DNA of 53,552 nucleotides from CAZSNT01 sp964607765 (lineage in GTDB: Bacteria; Verrucomicrobiota; Lentisphaeria; Oligosphaerales; JABHEG01): positions 1 through 53,552 of the forward strand of contig CAZSNT010000055.1 in assembly GCA_964607765.1 (NCBI GenBank). Reading direction: 5' to 3'. Under the pieces are notes generated by a model. The model was not told the DNA's origin. It saw only the letters and a list, made by a program, of their open reading frames with translations, and did not search any database. Positions 33,343 to 41,511 of the stretch are shown here, one piece after another. How positions within the stretch are numbered: the first letter of the stretch is position 1; the number at the start of each line of letters is the position of its first letter. The translations under genes were made by a program, and so were the position numbers.

Positions 33343-34611
33343 CTAAACAGGAAGCAGAATGGAGGCGGGGGGAGTCGAACCACCATCCTCTGTTCTGCAA
33401 CGTGCTGATTTGCAGCTCTTTGTGGTGGGCCTGTTTTTTCGTTGTGCACATGTTGTGCTTTTCGGCAGCAAAACTGCGGCGCCTACAGCTTCACTGAGCT
33501 CTGTGAGACGGCTGCCCTGGGCCCGGGCATACGTGTCCATGGTCAGCCGTGCGGTCGAATGCCGGGCCAGGGACTGGGCTTCCTTCAGACCAGCGCCGGC
33601 GTTGATCAGCAATGTCACATAAGCTGTACGGCACGCATGGAAGTCGACCTTGCCCTCGTCCGTCACTTTGGAGACGCCTGCTCTGTCAAGATCGAGGTCG
33701 AGTGCCCGAGCAGCATGGCCTGGCACAAAAAGCAACGGATCATCCGGCGCAGTCTGCTTGCTGTCGCACCGCAAGTATGCTCGTTCGTAACGCTCTCTTG
33801 CCTCGCCAGAAGCGTGGAAGGTTGCCAGGCGTGTGACCAGAGCGCGAGGCAAGGGCTGGAAACCGTCCCTGCGGTTCTTTGTCCATTCAGCGTGCAGTCG
33901 CAGTCCCTGGCGTTCAACATCTAGGTCATCCGCACGCAACGCTCTGAGCTCGCCTGCCCGAAGTCCTGAGCAGAACGCAGTCTCATACAGCAGGCGTCGG
34001 TGCAATGGAGCGGCCTTGAGTACGCGACTGATCTCATCTTTGGTCATGGCCCGGCGGACAGTCTTTGGCTGGACGTCGAACTTCGCCAGGTCAGTGAATG
34101 GGTTCTTCTCCAGGTAGCCGCGTGCCACGCACCACTTGGCGAAGCTGGTGATTGCTTCTGTGTAGTTGTGAAGCGTCTTCCCTGCTCGCCCCTCGGCCTG
34201 CAACTGCCGCATCGCGGTCTCGACCCGGCCGAGCGAGAATTCGAGATCCTCAAGCGCCTCGAGCCGCAGTTCCTCTTGCCACCATGACAAGTGCGTGGTG
34301 CGCTTTCGCGCGTGTTCCTTGCCCCATGGCTTACCTCGCCTTCCCCCCTGCGACAGGCCCCAAGCCAGGTACTCCTCTCGCACTTCAGCAAAAGGCCGCT
34401 TGCCGTGTTCAGTGGAAGTCTTCGGCGGCGGCCGGAGTCCTTTCCTGATCAGATCATGCTCGGCTTCGAGTTGCGCAGCAACCCTTGCGGTTTCAGCCTT
34501 GGACGTGGTGCCTGTCGCTGTCCTACGTTTCCCTTGCCAGTCAGTGTACTGGAAACGGTACTTGGGGTGGTACTTCCCATCCGACTTCTTGGTCCGGAAC
34601 ACGTAGGCCAT
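33343..34611 (-). CDS. Tyrosine recombinase/integrase with att-encoded tail
   Basis: The 422-residue product has an N-terminal AP2-like arm-binding region (AYVFRTKKSDGKYHPKYRF), a SAM-like core-binding domain (about 75-185) and a catalytic domain with the complete set Arg218 (CSGLRAGELRAL), His325 and Arg328 (FHACRTAY), His351 (LARHSTARL) and Tyr361. Residues 409-417 (DGGSTPPAS) are translated from the tmRNA-like att core at 33360-33381, and only five more residues follow. The ATG at 34611 has AGGGA 9 nt upstream; a longer in-frame reading has no SD. It is the last gene of the minus-strand operon, after the AlpA-like gene. It is the likely recombinase for the tmRNA site. Confidence 0.9.
   Translation of the reverse strand: MAYVFRTKKSDGKYHPKYRFQYTDWQGKRRTATGTTSKAETARVAAQLEAEHDLIRKGLRPPPKTSTEHGKRPFAEVREEYLAWGLSQGGRRGKPWGKEHARKRTTHLSWWQEELRLEALEDLEFSLGRVETAMRQLQAEGRAGKTLHNYTEAITSFAKWCVARGYLEKNPFTDLAKFDVQPKTVRRAMTKDEISRVLKAAPLHRRLLYETAFCSGLRAGELRALRADDLDVERQGLRLHAEWTKNRRDGFQPLPRALVTRLATFHASGEARERYERAYLRCDSKQTAPDDPLLFVPGHAARALDLDLDRAGVSKVTDEGKVDFHACRTAYVTLLINAGAGLKEAQSLARHSTARLTMDTYARAQGSRLTELSEAVGAAVLLPKSTTCAQRKNRPTTKSCKSARCRTEDGGSTPPASILLPV
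33360..33381 (-). repeat. Second attachment core, inside the integrase gene
   Basis: Exact 22-nt match to the tmRNA 3' end (18338-18359) on the opposite strand. Reading on the minus strand, the integrase lies upstream of the core and non-tmRNA sequence (ATTCTG) follows instead of the encoded CCA. The two copies in this window are inverted relative to each other. Confidence 0.85.
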
Positions 34612-34691
34612 TGTCTCTATTCCCTGCTTGTCGCCGTGCTCAACCGAAAGCTCTCTAATAAAAGCTAATATAAAGCGCATACTGACTGTGG

Positions 34692-35009
34692 TCAAGGTGG
34701 GAGCTGCGAAGCCCTCCGCGAGTTTCGCGCTGCGCGTTTGGCTTCCCGTTCGGCATTGACATTGATGTGCGCCAGGACACGGCCAGCCAGCCAGACTCGC
34801 CTGCCTCCCAGGCGTACGGGCGGTGGCAGCTCGTGGCGCATCACCATGCGCCTGATGCTGCGCGTGGACACCTGCAGTTCCGCAGCCAGTCGGACTTCAT
34901 CCAGCAACGCATTCTCCGGCATTCCGGCGAGGGACCGTACGAGCAGGCCTTCAACTGCAGCGACTGACTCGTTGCCTGTGTGGTTTGGGGGCAGCTGATC
35001 TTGCATCAT
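34692..35009 (-). CDS. AlpA/excisionase-like helix-turn-helix protein
   Basis: A 105-residue small DNA-binding protein. The core LLDEVRLAAELQVSTRSIRR with MVMRHELPPPVRLGGRRVWL is the AlpA/MerR-like winged helix found in excisionases and phage regulators. Flanking tails are basic (AEREAKRAARNSRR). It lies 80 nt upstream of the integrase start, the classical position of a recombination directionality factor. The first two codons are both ATG; the first is used. Confidence 0.8.
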   Translation of the reverse strand: MMQDQLPPNHTGNESVAAVEGLLVRSLAGMPENALLDEVRLAAELQVSTRSIRRMVMRHELPPPVRLGGRRVWLAGRVLAHINVNAEREAKRAARNSRRASQLPP

Positions 35010-35041
35010 TTCGTGTCTCCAGGGGATTGCTGGCGGCGATC

Positions 35042-35068
35042 GTCTCCCCCTACCAGTGCGGGGGAGAC
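35042..35068 (-). promoter_or_regulatory. Perfect stem-loop upstream of the AlpA-like gene
   Basis: GTCTCCCCC (35042-35050) and GGGGGAGAC (35060-35068) form a 9-bp stem with a 9-nt loop, 33 nt before the AlpA-like start. No T-run follows on the minus strand, so it is more likely an operator, attenuator or processing site than a strong terminator. It separates the excisionase-integrase pair from the upstream genes. Confidence 0.5.
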
Positions 35069-35070
35069 AA

Positions 35071-35277
35071 TCACCCAGTCAAGAGAACAACCAACACAAA
35101 CAAAGCGAGATAACACAACTCAGAAGCGTCCTGGCCGCGAATCGTTGGATTGAGATTGCGCCGGATGTGGTCGACCGGTCTGATGTAGAGCCTGTCGCGA
35201 AGCCAGTCGAGCCACGGCGGCAGCTGGGTCACAGCTCTGGTGAGTAAGATTGCCACGAGAACCAGGTGCATTGCCAT
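35071..35277 (-). CDS. Small membrane protein
   Basis: A 68-residue protein with two hydrophobic segments (residues 3-18 and 52-67) around a charged middle part containing WLDWLRDRLYIRPVDHIRR. No family is recognised. It starts 7 nt after the DUF2905 stop and is read in the same direction, which supports it as a real gene of the operon. Confidence 0.5.
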   Translation of the reverse strand: MAMHLVLVAILLTRAVTQLPPWLDWLRDRLYIRPVDHIRRNLNPTIRGQDASELCYLALFVLVVLLTG

Positions 35278-35284
35278 TCCCTCC

Positions 35285-35485
35285 TCATTTGCCGAACAGT
35301 TTCATGATCACAGTCAAGACCAGGCTGAGCAGAAGGCACGTTCCCAGCGGGAAGATGACTTGCACATTCTGCCCTCTGTAGACGAAGTCGCCAGGCAAGT
35401 TCCCCAGCCATGGCAGCCATCTGCTTCCTAGAAGAAACACCGCGCCTGCGACGAGGAGAAGTAGTCCGATCTGCTGAGTGCTCAT
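35285..35485 (-). CDS. DUF2905 family membrane protein
   Basis: A 66-residue protein that matches DUF2905 along its length: an N-terminal helix, WLGNLPGDFVYRGQNVQVIF in the middle and a C-terminal helix LGTCLLLSLVLTVIMKLF. Function unknown. It sits between the hypothetical 186-residue gene and another small membrane gene in the same operon. Confidence 0.8.
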   Translation of the reverse strand: MSTQQIGLLLLVAGAVFLLGSRWLPWLGNLPGDFVYRGQNVQVIFPLGTCLLLSLVLTVIMKLFGK

Positions 35486-35497
35486 GATGCGCCTCCT

Positions 35498-36058
35498 TCA
35501 ATAATGCCAGAGGTTCTTGTACTGGCTCAGGGACTCCACGTATTGCCTGATGACAGCCTGGTAGTTGGCCGCCATCATCTCGGGCTGGACAAAGGCGAAC
35601 GGCTGGGGGTGATAGGCTGCGAGCTTGGCTTTCAATCCCCGCATCACCTCGACCGCCTGGTCAAAATCCAAGGGGTCGATGTAAGTGCTGATTACATACT
35701 CGATCAGAGCAGCTTTGGCTTCCTGCTTGTAGCCTTCAGTTATGCTCATCAGAACACGCATGCATCCTCCTGCTGCTCCTGACATGGCCAGGAACACAGC
35801 TTCATCAAAGCTGCCCATTGCCGCTGCAAGGAATCGTCGTGCTTTGTTCAGGAGCATCTCAGGTGGCAGTGAGGAATTGTAGATCCGGTGCTCGACGTGC
35901 GTCATGTACCTGACAACCAGCCCCTCAAACTCGTGGTAACTGCTGGCAGTTGAGCTTGCCAGGTTGAACAGCCCCAGCGCTGTGTCGAACGGCTTTTCGG
36001 TCCGGTCGATCAGGGCCTGCGGATGCAGAAGGCGAAACAGATCGTCTGCTCTGCTCAT
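35498..36058 (-). CDS. Hypothetical protein in the transfer operon
   Basis: The 186-residue product is mostly helical, with no membrane segment, cysteines or recognisable motif. The C-terminal third (KLAAYHPQPFAFVQPEMMAA, IRQYVESLSQYKNLWHY) is aromatic-rich. The start lies 14 nt after the VirD4-like stop, so it is co-transcribed with the transfer genes. No function proposed. Confidence 0.6.
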   Translation of the reverse strand: MSRADDLFRLLHPQALIDRTEKPFDTALGLFNLASSTASSYHEFEGLVVRYMTHVEHRIYNSSLPPEMLLNKARRFLAAAMGSFDEAVFLAMSGAAGGCMRVLMSITEGYKQEAKAALIEYVISTYIDPLDFDQAVEVMRGLKAKLAAYHPQPFAFVQPEMMAANYQAVIRQYVESLSQYKNLWHY

Positions 36059-36072
36059 CTCGGTGGCACTCC

Positions 36073-38337
36073 CTATGTCAACGTGTCGAACGTCAGTTGA
36101 GCTCTCTTCGCGCTCGTTGGCCGCGGGGCGTCGGTGTAATACTTGTCAAGGCAGTTGTCCATGATTTGCCGCGACCAGTCACAATCAGGAAAATCCGGCT
36201 TGGGAGTGAGGATCTTGACCACTTCGTCCTCGGTCCGGACAATGGCTTCGAACCTGCGCAGATCAGCCAACTCAGCGGGCTCAATACCAAGTTCCCTGCC
36301 GACCATGTAGGCGTCCTCGGGCCTCAGTCGGAAGAAGATACGCGTGCCGGCAGTACTGAGGACTTCCCGGGTTTGGTCCTCAACTTGGCGGGTGTATTGA
36401 TGACTCAGGATGAGATTGTAGTTGAGCTTGGCGAACCCAGACAGCTTGGCGTCCACGTCAACCGGTGTGAGATGGAACTCATCCACGACCACATTGATGG
36501 GCGGCTGACGCTGGCTGTACGGCAGTGTCCCGCGGGCGATCGCATTGTTCGTGATGAGAGTGTCAATCACGCCTGCCAGTACTGAGGATCTCTGCTTGCC
36601 GATGGCCGCAGTGTTGAGATTGACCAAACAAAGCTGCGCCTTGCGAATGATATCGCCGATGGAGATCCTGTTCTCCTCGAGCGTGAACAGCCGCAGGTTC
36701 TTCTCATCGAGAAGAAGGTGACTGAGCCTTGTCATGGCGGGCAGGAGGGCCTCATACGGTGTTGCGTCAATCTCTGTCAGGAAATCGCGGACAATGGGAT
36801 GCTGTACCTTGGCTCTGACTTTGTTGCGCAGGTTCTTTCCGCGCTGCGACGGCGACATCAGCAGTCGCAATTCAGGTAGCGAGAGCTCTGGCACGACCGA
36901 GTAGATGAAGAACAGGCTGGCGAAGATCCAGCCCATGCGTACGCCGTAAAGCGCGTCCGAAGAGATGGTCACATTCCGCATTCCCTCGGACAGATCGTCC
37001 GCGATCTTCGACGGGTTGCTCAGATCGACATTGCTGCGGATCGTGACTCTGGGTGTTCGCTCAAGCCCGAAATCAATGACCACCACATCGTCAATTCTGT
37101 GCTTTGGCACCATGCGCAGGATCGACACGACAAGGTCACCATGGGGATCCAAGACGAACGTGGCTTGGCCAGTGAGGAACTTGCGCATGACCAAGTGTGA
37201 AAGCAGCACTGATTTGCCGGTCCTGCTGACACCCATGCATTGGACATGCGGCACCCGCATGGCAATCGGCAGGCAGACTTCAGTTGCGCTGTCGCCTGCC
37301 CAGAGGCCGATTGGCACATCTGCGTAGTGTGACGACTCTTGGGGTCGGTCACCCGGCGGCGCTTGCTTCAGGAGCTGTCGCGGGGTCTGCCGGTCCAGAC
37401 CGTCGAACGGCAGATGCAGGATTGACGTCAGCTCCACGGCATTGACCACAAATCCTCTATGGAAAGCTGACTTCGCTGTTGCCATCTGTTGGATCTGGCT
37501 GGCTGTGTAGTCTGAGCTGGTCAAGAGCCTGAGAGACCGTCTGCCGTAGACATAGCTTGCTGAAAACGCCCTGACGTTCGCTTCGGGCACATCCGTTGGC
37601 AGGAGGATCCGCATGCACGCAGCGAACAGACTGCGACATCGCGGCGCTTTGAAGTCCACTTCCTCCTGCGGTGCCCGTTGATAGCTTGGCGGCACACGCT
37701 CACCAACAGGTGCGGATGCTTGCCAGTGCGCGTCAGCGAACATCTGAACAAGCTCATAGCACTCTGACGGCAAGGGAACACAGATTACCTGATACGCACC
37801 CCATGTGTCATCAGGAAGCTGACTCAGTATGTCAAAGATCACATTCAGCGGCGACACAGGCAGATCCTCGTAGCTGGTGAAGCAGGTGTAGAACGGGGCA
37901 TCAGGGATCAGGTCATACACTTGGTGGTTCGCTCCCAACGGCGTGCGCACAGCAGGCGCGACCACAGTGTGCGGAAAAGAGTTGAGCACAGCAGCTTCGA
38001 TGGTGTCCAGGTCATGCAGCTCTGCGTGGAACAGGCACTCAATGCACTGCCTGTTGCCCGCGATCTCGAACACTGCCTGATGCTTGATGTTGTGCATTGA
38101 CTGAACCATCATGCTGGCCTTGGGCCAGTGCTCTTCAGCGTCAGCTCTAGCCGGCCGCACGACGCGTGTGGATAGTGTGTCCGGCAGCTCGCGTGCCGGA
38201 AACACTGATGGTGTGATGTCAATCGGTTTCGGGTGGAGTTCACTGCAGCCGGCGTTGAGATCCTCGTCCCGCAACCGGGTAAGGGATCGCCTGCGTTGTG
38301 CTTCGCTTACGATGTGTTGGATGAATCGCGCAGTCAT
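36073..38337 (-). CDS. VirD4/HerA-like DNA-pumping ATPase
   Basis: A 754-residue protein with a C-terminal FtsK/HerA/VirD4-class ATPase: Walker A GVSRTGKS at 369-376, then ATFVLDPHGDLV, and Walker B VVVDEF with Asp619-Glu620, followed by a conserved LSHQYTRQV (sensor region). The N-terminal 330 residues are mixed alpha/beta without transmembrane helices, unlike classical T4CP. Proteins of this kind act as coupling ATPases in conjugation or move DNA in other systems. Its start (ATG 38337) overlaps the stop of the replication-relaxation gene by 4 nt. Likely a mobilisation or DNA-translocation motor. No relaxase or pilus genes are seen nearby. Confidence 0.8.
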   Translation of the reverse strand: MTARFIQHIVSEAQRRRSLTRLRDEDLNAGCSELHPKPIDITPSVFPARELPDTLSTRVVRPARADAEEHWPKASMMVQSMHNIKHQAVFEIAGNRQCIECLFHAELHDLDTIEAAVLNSFPHTVVAPAVRTPLGANHQVYDLIPDAPFYTCFTSYEDLPVSPLNVIFDILSQLPDDTWGAYQVICVPLPSECYELVQMFADAHWQASAPVGERVPPSYQRAPQEEVDFKAPRCRSLFAACMRILLPTDVPEANVRAFSASYVYGRRSLRLLTSSDYTASQIQQMATAKSAFHRGFVVNAVELTSILHLPFDGLDRQTPRQLLKQAPPGDRPQESSHYADVPIGLWAGDSATEVCLPIAMRVPHVQCMGVSRTGKSVLLSHLVMRKFLTGQATFVLDPHGDLVVSILRMVPKHRIDDVVVIDFGLERTPRVTIRSNVDLSNPSKIADDLSEGMRNVTISSDALYGVRMGWIFASLFFIYSVVPELSLPELRLLMSPSQRGKNLRNKVRAKVQHPIVRDFLTEIDATPYEALLPAMTRLSHLLLDEKNLRLFTLEENRISIGDIIRKAQLCLVNLNTAAIGKQRSSVLAGVIDTLITNNAIARGTLPYSQRQPPINVVVDEFHLTPVDVDAKLSGFAKLNYNLILSHQYTRQVEDQTREVLSTAGTRIFFRLRPEDAYMVGRELGIEPAELADLRRFEAIVRTEDEVVKILTPKPDFPDCDWSRQIMDNCLDKYYTDAPRPTSAKRAQLTFDTLT

Positions 38338-39101
38338 ACGATCACCAGCCCGTCTTCGTTGACAGTGCGCCAGATTCGGCCCAGGATGCCGCGTCTGCGG
38401 AACTGCCCCAATGTTGTTCCCCACACAAAACCATAGGGGTCATGCTGCTCGGCCAACTGCATGATACCTGCCAGCCTGGTGTTGCCCCTGGCAATGAACA
38501 GGACTCTGAACCTGGTGATTCCAGTGCACTCAAGGAATCGCTCGTAGAGGCCGACTAGGTTGCCTTCGAACGCGACCAAGTAGCGGGTCAGCTTTGCCTC
38601 AATGTCGTCATACAGCGCCGGGCTCCTGAGCGGTTCTGTCCCGGCACAGTGTTCCATGAGGAACAGCGCGGCGCGGTCTTGCCTGCGAAGGAGCAGGGCG
38701 CCATCAGGCACGAGTCCTGGCTTGGCTTGCCTGATTGTGTGCTCGGGCAGGACCACGCACTGCAGGTCAGTGCCATTGAACGCAAGCATGATGTCGATCA
38801 ACAGGTCAGTGTTCAGCTGCTGATGGCTGAGCTGGGTTGTCAGTCTCGGCTTCTGCACAGGCCGCTGAAGCAACGCCCCTCCCTCCGTCCCGAGATAAAA
38901 CAGGAGTGGCACTCCGCCGGGCGTTCTGACTGGCAGCGCCATTGCAGCGAGGTATCCAGCGTCGCTCAGTTTGCGGAGCCGTCTTCGGCATACTTTCAGA
39001 TTCGAGAAGAACAGCTTTTTGGCCTGCGCTGCGGTCAAGCACCCGAAATCCCCGACAGTTCTGAGGATGTCCACGTCTCGTTTCTGTAGTCTGCACTGCA
39101 T
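38334..39101 (-). CDS. Replication-relaxation family protein
   Basis: A 255-residue protein of PF13814, a family tied to rolling-circle replication or mobilisation of plasmids and integrative elements. It begins with a winged-helix-like segment (RDVDILRTVGDFGCLTAAQA, KKLFFSNLKVCRRRLRKLSD) and later has LVPDGALLL and LFLMEHCAGTEPLRS, a possible nuclease-like PD..E pair. The ATG lies directly after the kinase stop, and its own stop overlaps the VirD4-like start, so all three are tightly coupled. Confidence 0.8.
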   Translation of the reverse strand: MQCRLQKRDVDILRTVGDFGCLTAAQAKKLFFSNLKVCRRRLRKLSDAGYLAAMALPVRTPGGVPLLFYLGTEGGALLQRPVQKPRLTTQLSHQQLNTDLLIDIMLAFNGTDLQCVVLPEHTIRQAKPGLVPDGALLLRRQDRAALFLMEHCAGTEPLRSPALYDDIEAKLTRYLVAFEGNLVGLYERFLECTGITRFRVLFIARGNTRLAGIMQLAEQHDPYGFVWGTTLGQFRRRGILGRIWRTVNEDGLVIV

Positions 39102-40214
39102 TCATGCCACCTTCACGATGAGCTTCACGTCTGCTGCTGCCACGAGATCACCACACTGCAGTTCGACCCAGGCAGGCCCAATGCGTTTGCCGTTCACCGC
39201 AGTGCCGTTGAGACTGCCGTTGTCCCGCACCTTCAGGGCTTTGCGTGTCACGTCCAGCTCAAGGTGATCCTCGGATATGCGGTTGTTGGAGGGATTGATC
39301 TGTTCCCTGCCTACAGGCCATCGTCCCCTACCAAACCGCAGTTGCCTGCCATCTTCGCGGCAGAGCAGAACGAACCGTGAGGAAACTCCGGTCAGCGTTT
39401 CATAGCACGGCAGCAGGTCCTGCAGCATTGTGTCTGGGGAGTCATACCTGTGATGTGGTCTCGGCTCTACAGACTTCTTCAGAATGGGAGCTACAGCCGG
39501 ACACATCTGGGTGATGCGCGATAGATCAGGCTTCATGCCCCTGCACAGGTCAGTGTCCCATGATGCAGACACCTTCTCGAATTCCGGGCATCCCAAGAGC
39601 ATTTCGCAGATCACAACACCCACAGAAAAGACATCAGTGGCAGCTGTAAGCGGCACGTGTTGAGCGAGTTCCGGCGGCGCGTAGGGCCTGGTGCCAAGCG
39701 AAATGTACGCTGACTTGCCAATCCACTCATAGCAGGTCAAGTCAATCACGACAGACTCGCCGGTCGGGGTAACGATTATGTTGTCAGGCTTGAAGTCAGT
39801 TCCCACCACTCCGACAGCGCACAGGGCCGAGGCAGCTTTGGCCAAACGTATGCCGTGGTATAGAGCAGTTGCTGGTCTGGCCGGGCCGCGGGCCTGAAGA
39901 AGATCGCTGAGCAGTTCCCCACGGATGAGCGGCAGCACTGAATGCCAGTGACCGTCACTGAAGAACGAACACATCGCGAGGATGACATACCTACGCCCAA
40001 TGCGTTCCCTCAGCTCGGGTTCGTACTCGATACGGGACGTGAGTGTTGGGGTCATCTTGTCGGCAAAGAAGCGTTTCACAGCGACTTTCCGGTGTGCCTT
40101 GAGATCATCGCACTCATACACCACTGCCGTTCCACCCACGCCAAGCAGGTCAGTCACGCGGTACCGGCCACCGATGACAGAGTCCTCCTGCAAGAATGCG
40201 GCTGCCTCAGGCAC
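39102..40214 (-). CDS. Protein kinase fused to an FHA domain, altered catalytic motifs
   Basis: Residues 15-275 form a Hanks-type kinase with G-loop LGVGGTAVVYE, Lys47 (VAVKRFF), GTDFKPDN at 138-145 where HRD-x-KPxN is usual (catalytic Asp140 and Asn145 kept, His-Arg lost), DLT at 158-160 in place of DFG (Asp158 kept), and YAPPEL. Residues 285-370 form an FHA domain (FGRGRWPVGREQINPSNNR, then GSLNGTAVNGKRI), a phosphothreonine reader. Starting with GTG inside the upstream FHA gene (8-nt overlap). It is cytoplasmic; together with PP2C and VWA proteins it matches the TerY-P triad arrangement. The altered motifs suggest unusual regulation or weak activity. Confidence 0.85.
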   Translation of the reverse strand: MPEAAAFLQEDSVIGGRYRVTDLLGVGGTAVVYECDDLKAHRKVAVKRFFADKMTPTLTSRIEYEPELRERIGRRYVILAMCSFFSDGHWHSVLPLIRGELLSDLLQARGPARPATALYHGIRLAKAASALCAVGVVGTDFKPDNIIVTPTGESVVIDLTCYEWIGKSAYISLGTRPYAPPELAQHVPLTAATDVFSVGVVICEMLLGCPEFEKVSASWDTDLCRGMKPDLSRITQMCPAVAPILKKSVEPRPHHRYDSPDTMLQDLLPCYETLTGVSSRFVLLCREDGRQLRFGRGRWPVGREQINPSNNRISEDHLELDVTRKALKVRDNGSLNGTAVNGKRIGPAWVELQCGDLVAAADVKLIVKVA

Positions 40215-40677
40215 GGGTCTGTACTCCTATCAAGGTCTTGCCGGCAAGGATCACTGAGGGCCGGCGGGGCGGCAGTTCCAGTGCCTCATCCTTGACGCGC
40301 AGGAACGTGCCATTGCGGCTGTCCAGGTCCGTTACGAGAACGCTGCCGTCATCTTGCATTGCCGCTGACATGTGGCGGCCGGACACATAGGGGTCTTCCA
40401 ATGTCACGTCACAGCTGGGATCTGCACCGACGACCAGCTCTGTTCCAGGCGTCAGTTCATAGTCAGTACTGACGCCGGCAGCACGGTCCTCGACAGTCAG
40501 CACCAGGATCTCTTTACCTGAGATGGGCACTGGCTCCGGCGTCTGTTCGGGCAGAGGGGTTGGCGCGATTTGCGGCTCAGGTTGGGGCATGTGGGGTGTC
40601 TGCTGAGGCTGCCCGGGATCAGCGCTTCCTTGTGAGGCAGCCGGCGTTGTCAGCGGGGTGGTGGATTCCGTGTTCAT
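40207..40677 (-). CDS. FHA domain protein
   Basis: The 156-residue protein has a Pro/Gln/Thr-rich disordered N-terminus (residues 1-50, rich in PEPQ and PEQTPEP, with several Thr that could be phosphorylated) followed by a complete FHA domain with VVGADPSCDVTLEDPYVSGR, HMSA and DLDSRNGTFLRV. FHA domains bind phosphothreonine. Overlaps the PP2C stop by 4 nt and the kinase start by 8 nt. The Thr-rich tail is a natural substrate candidate for the neighbouring kinase. That is inference. Confidence 0.9.
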   Translation of the reverse strand: MNTESTTPLTTPAASQGSADPGQPQQTPHMPQPEPQIAPTPLPEQTPEPVPISGKEILVLTVEDRAAGVSTDYELTPGTELVVGADPSCDVTLEDPYVSGRHMSAAMQDDGSVLVTDLDSRNGTFLRVKDEALELPPRRPSVILAGKTLIGVQTRA

Positions 40678-41501
40678 GCGTCTGCTCCTTGTCTTTCATT
40701 TAGCTTGGTTGCACGACGTTTGGTCTGTTTGACGCTCCTGCCAGGGGATACCAACGACACCACGGTCGTGACATTGTCGTCAGTGTTGTTTGCGACTGCC
40801 AACTCCACCAGGCTGTTGGCGAGTTCAGCTGGCGAGGCGCATGTGGCGAATGCCTTCCTGATATGGGATGTGAGTTGTTCGGGCGGCACAAAGCCGAAGA
40901 GTCCGTCGCTGCCAGCAATCACAATCGAGAGTCCACGGAGCCTCACGATCCTGTAATCAGGTTCACAGCACGCATGGCCTGCGCACCGGACCAGTGTGGA
41001 ACTCAGGCCCTGCTGCAGGCTCAGGCTTTCGCGTGGTTGGCCTTCAGCTACAAGGAGCTCAAGGAGTGTGTGCGGTGGCGAGACCAAGTGCTCAATGCAC
41101 CCGGCATGGTAGAGCACTGCAGGGCTGTCACCGATCCAAAACACTCCGATGTGGTGCGCAGTGACGATGGCGAGCGTGATTGTGGTGCCGGCATCCTGCC
41201 ATTCTGTGTCCATGCGTTTGGCATGGGCCACGTGTGCTGCTGCCTGTCGGATGGTCTGGAGTCCGAGGTCCCTGAGCTCGTCCACTGTCCCAACACCAAG
41301 GCTCTGGCCCTGGCTCAACTCGCAGACAAGCCCTGTGAAGATGCTCGCAACTGCTGCGTTGGAGAGTTCTGCGCCACCGTTGCCGCCGTTGCCGTCAGCC
41401 ACTGCAATGACTTCCATCGCACCCAGGGTGAGGTGCGCCCAACTGTCTTGCTGGTACGGTCTTGTGCCCTGGATTGATTTTGCTGCTGTAAGGGTGGTCA
41501 T
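40674..41501 (-). CDS. PP2C-family protein phosphatase
   Basis: A 275-residue PPM/PP2C phosphatase with the metal-binding motifs QQDSW (Asp19), VADGNGGNGG (Asp36-Gly37), VFWIGDSPAVL, VIAGSDGLFG and DDNVTTVV. The order and spacing are those of active PP2Cs, though the DGMGG motif reads DGNGG. It should reverse the phosphorylation made by the kinase in this operon. Coupled to the FHA gene by a 4-nt ATGA overlap and 10 nt after the VWA gene. A basic tail (RSVKQTKRRATKLNER) follows the domain. Confidence 0.9.
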   Translation of the reverse strand: MTTLTAAKSIQGTRPYQQDSWAHLTLGAMEVIAVADGNGGNGGAELSNAAVASIFTGLVCELSQGQSLGVGTVDELRDLGLQTIRQAAAHVAHAKRMDTEWQDAGTTITLAIVTAHHIGVFWIGDSPAVLYHAGCIEHLVSPPHTLLELLVAEGQPRESLSLQQGLSSTLVRCAGHACCEPDYRIVRLRGLSIVIAGSDGLFGFVPPEQLTSHIRKAFATCASPAELANSLVELAVANNTDDNVTTVVSLVSPGRSVKQTKRRATKLNERQGADA

Positions 41502-41511
41502 AGTGCAACCC

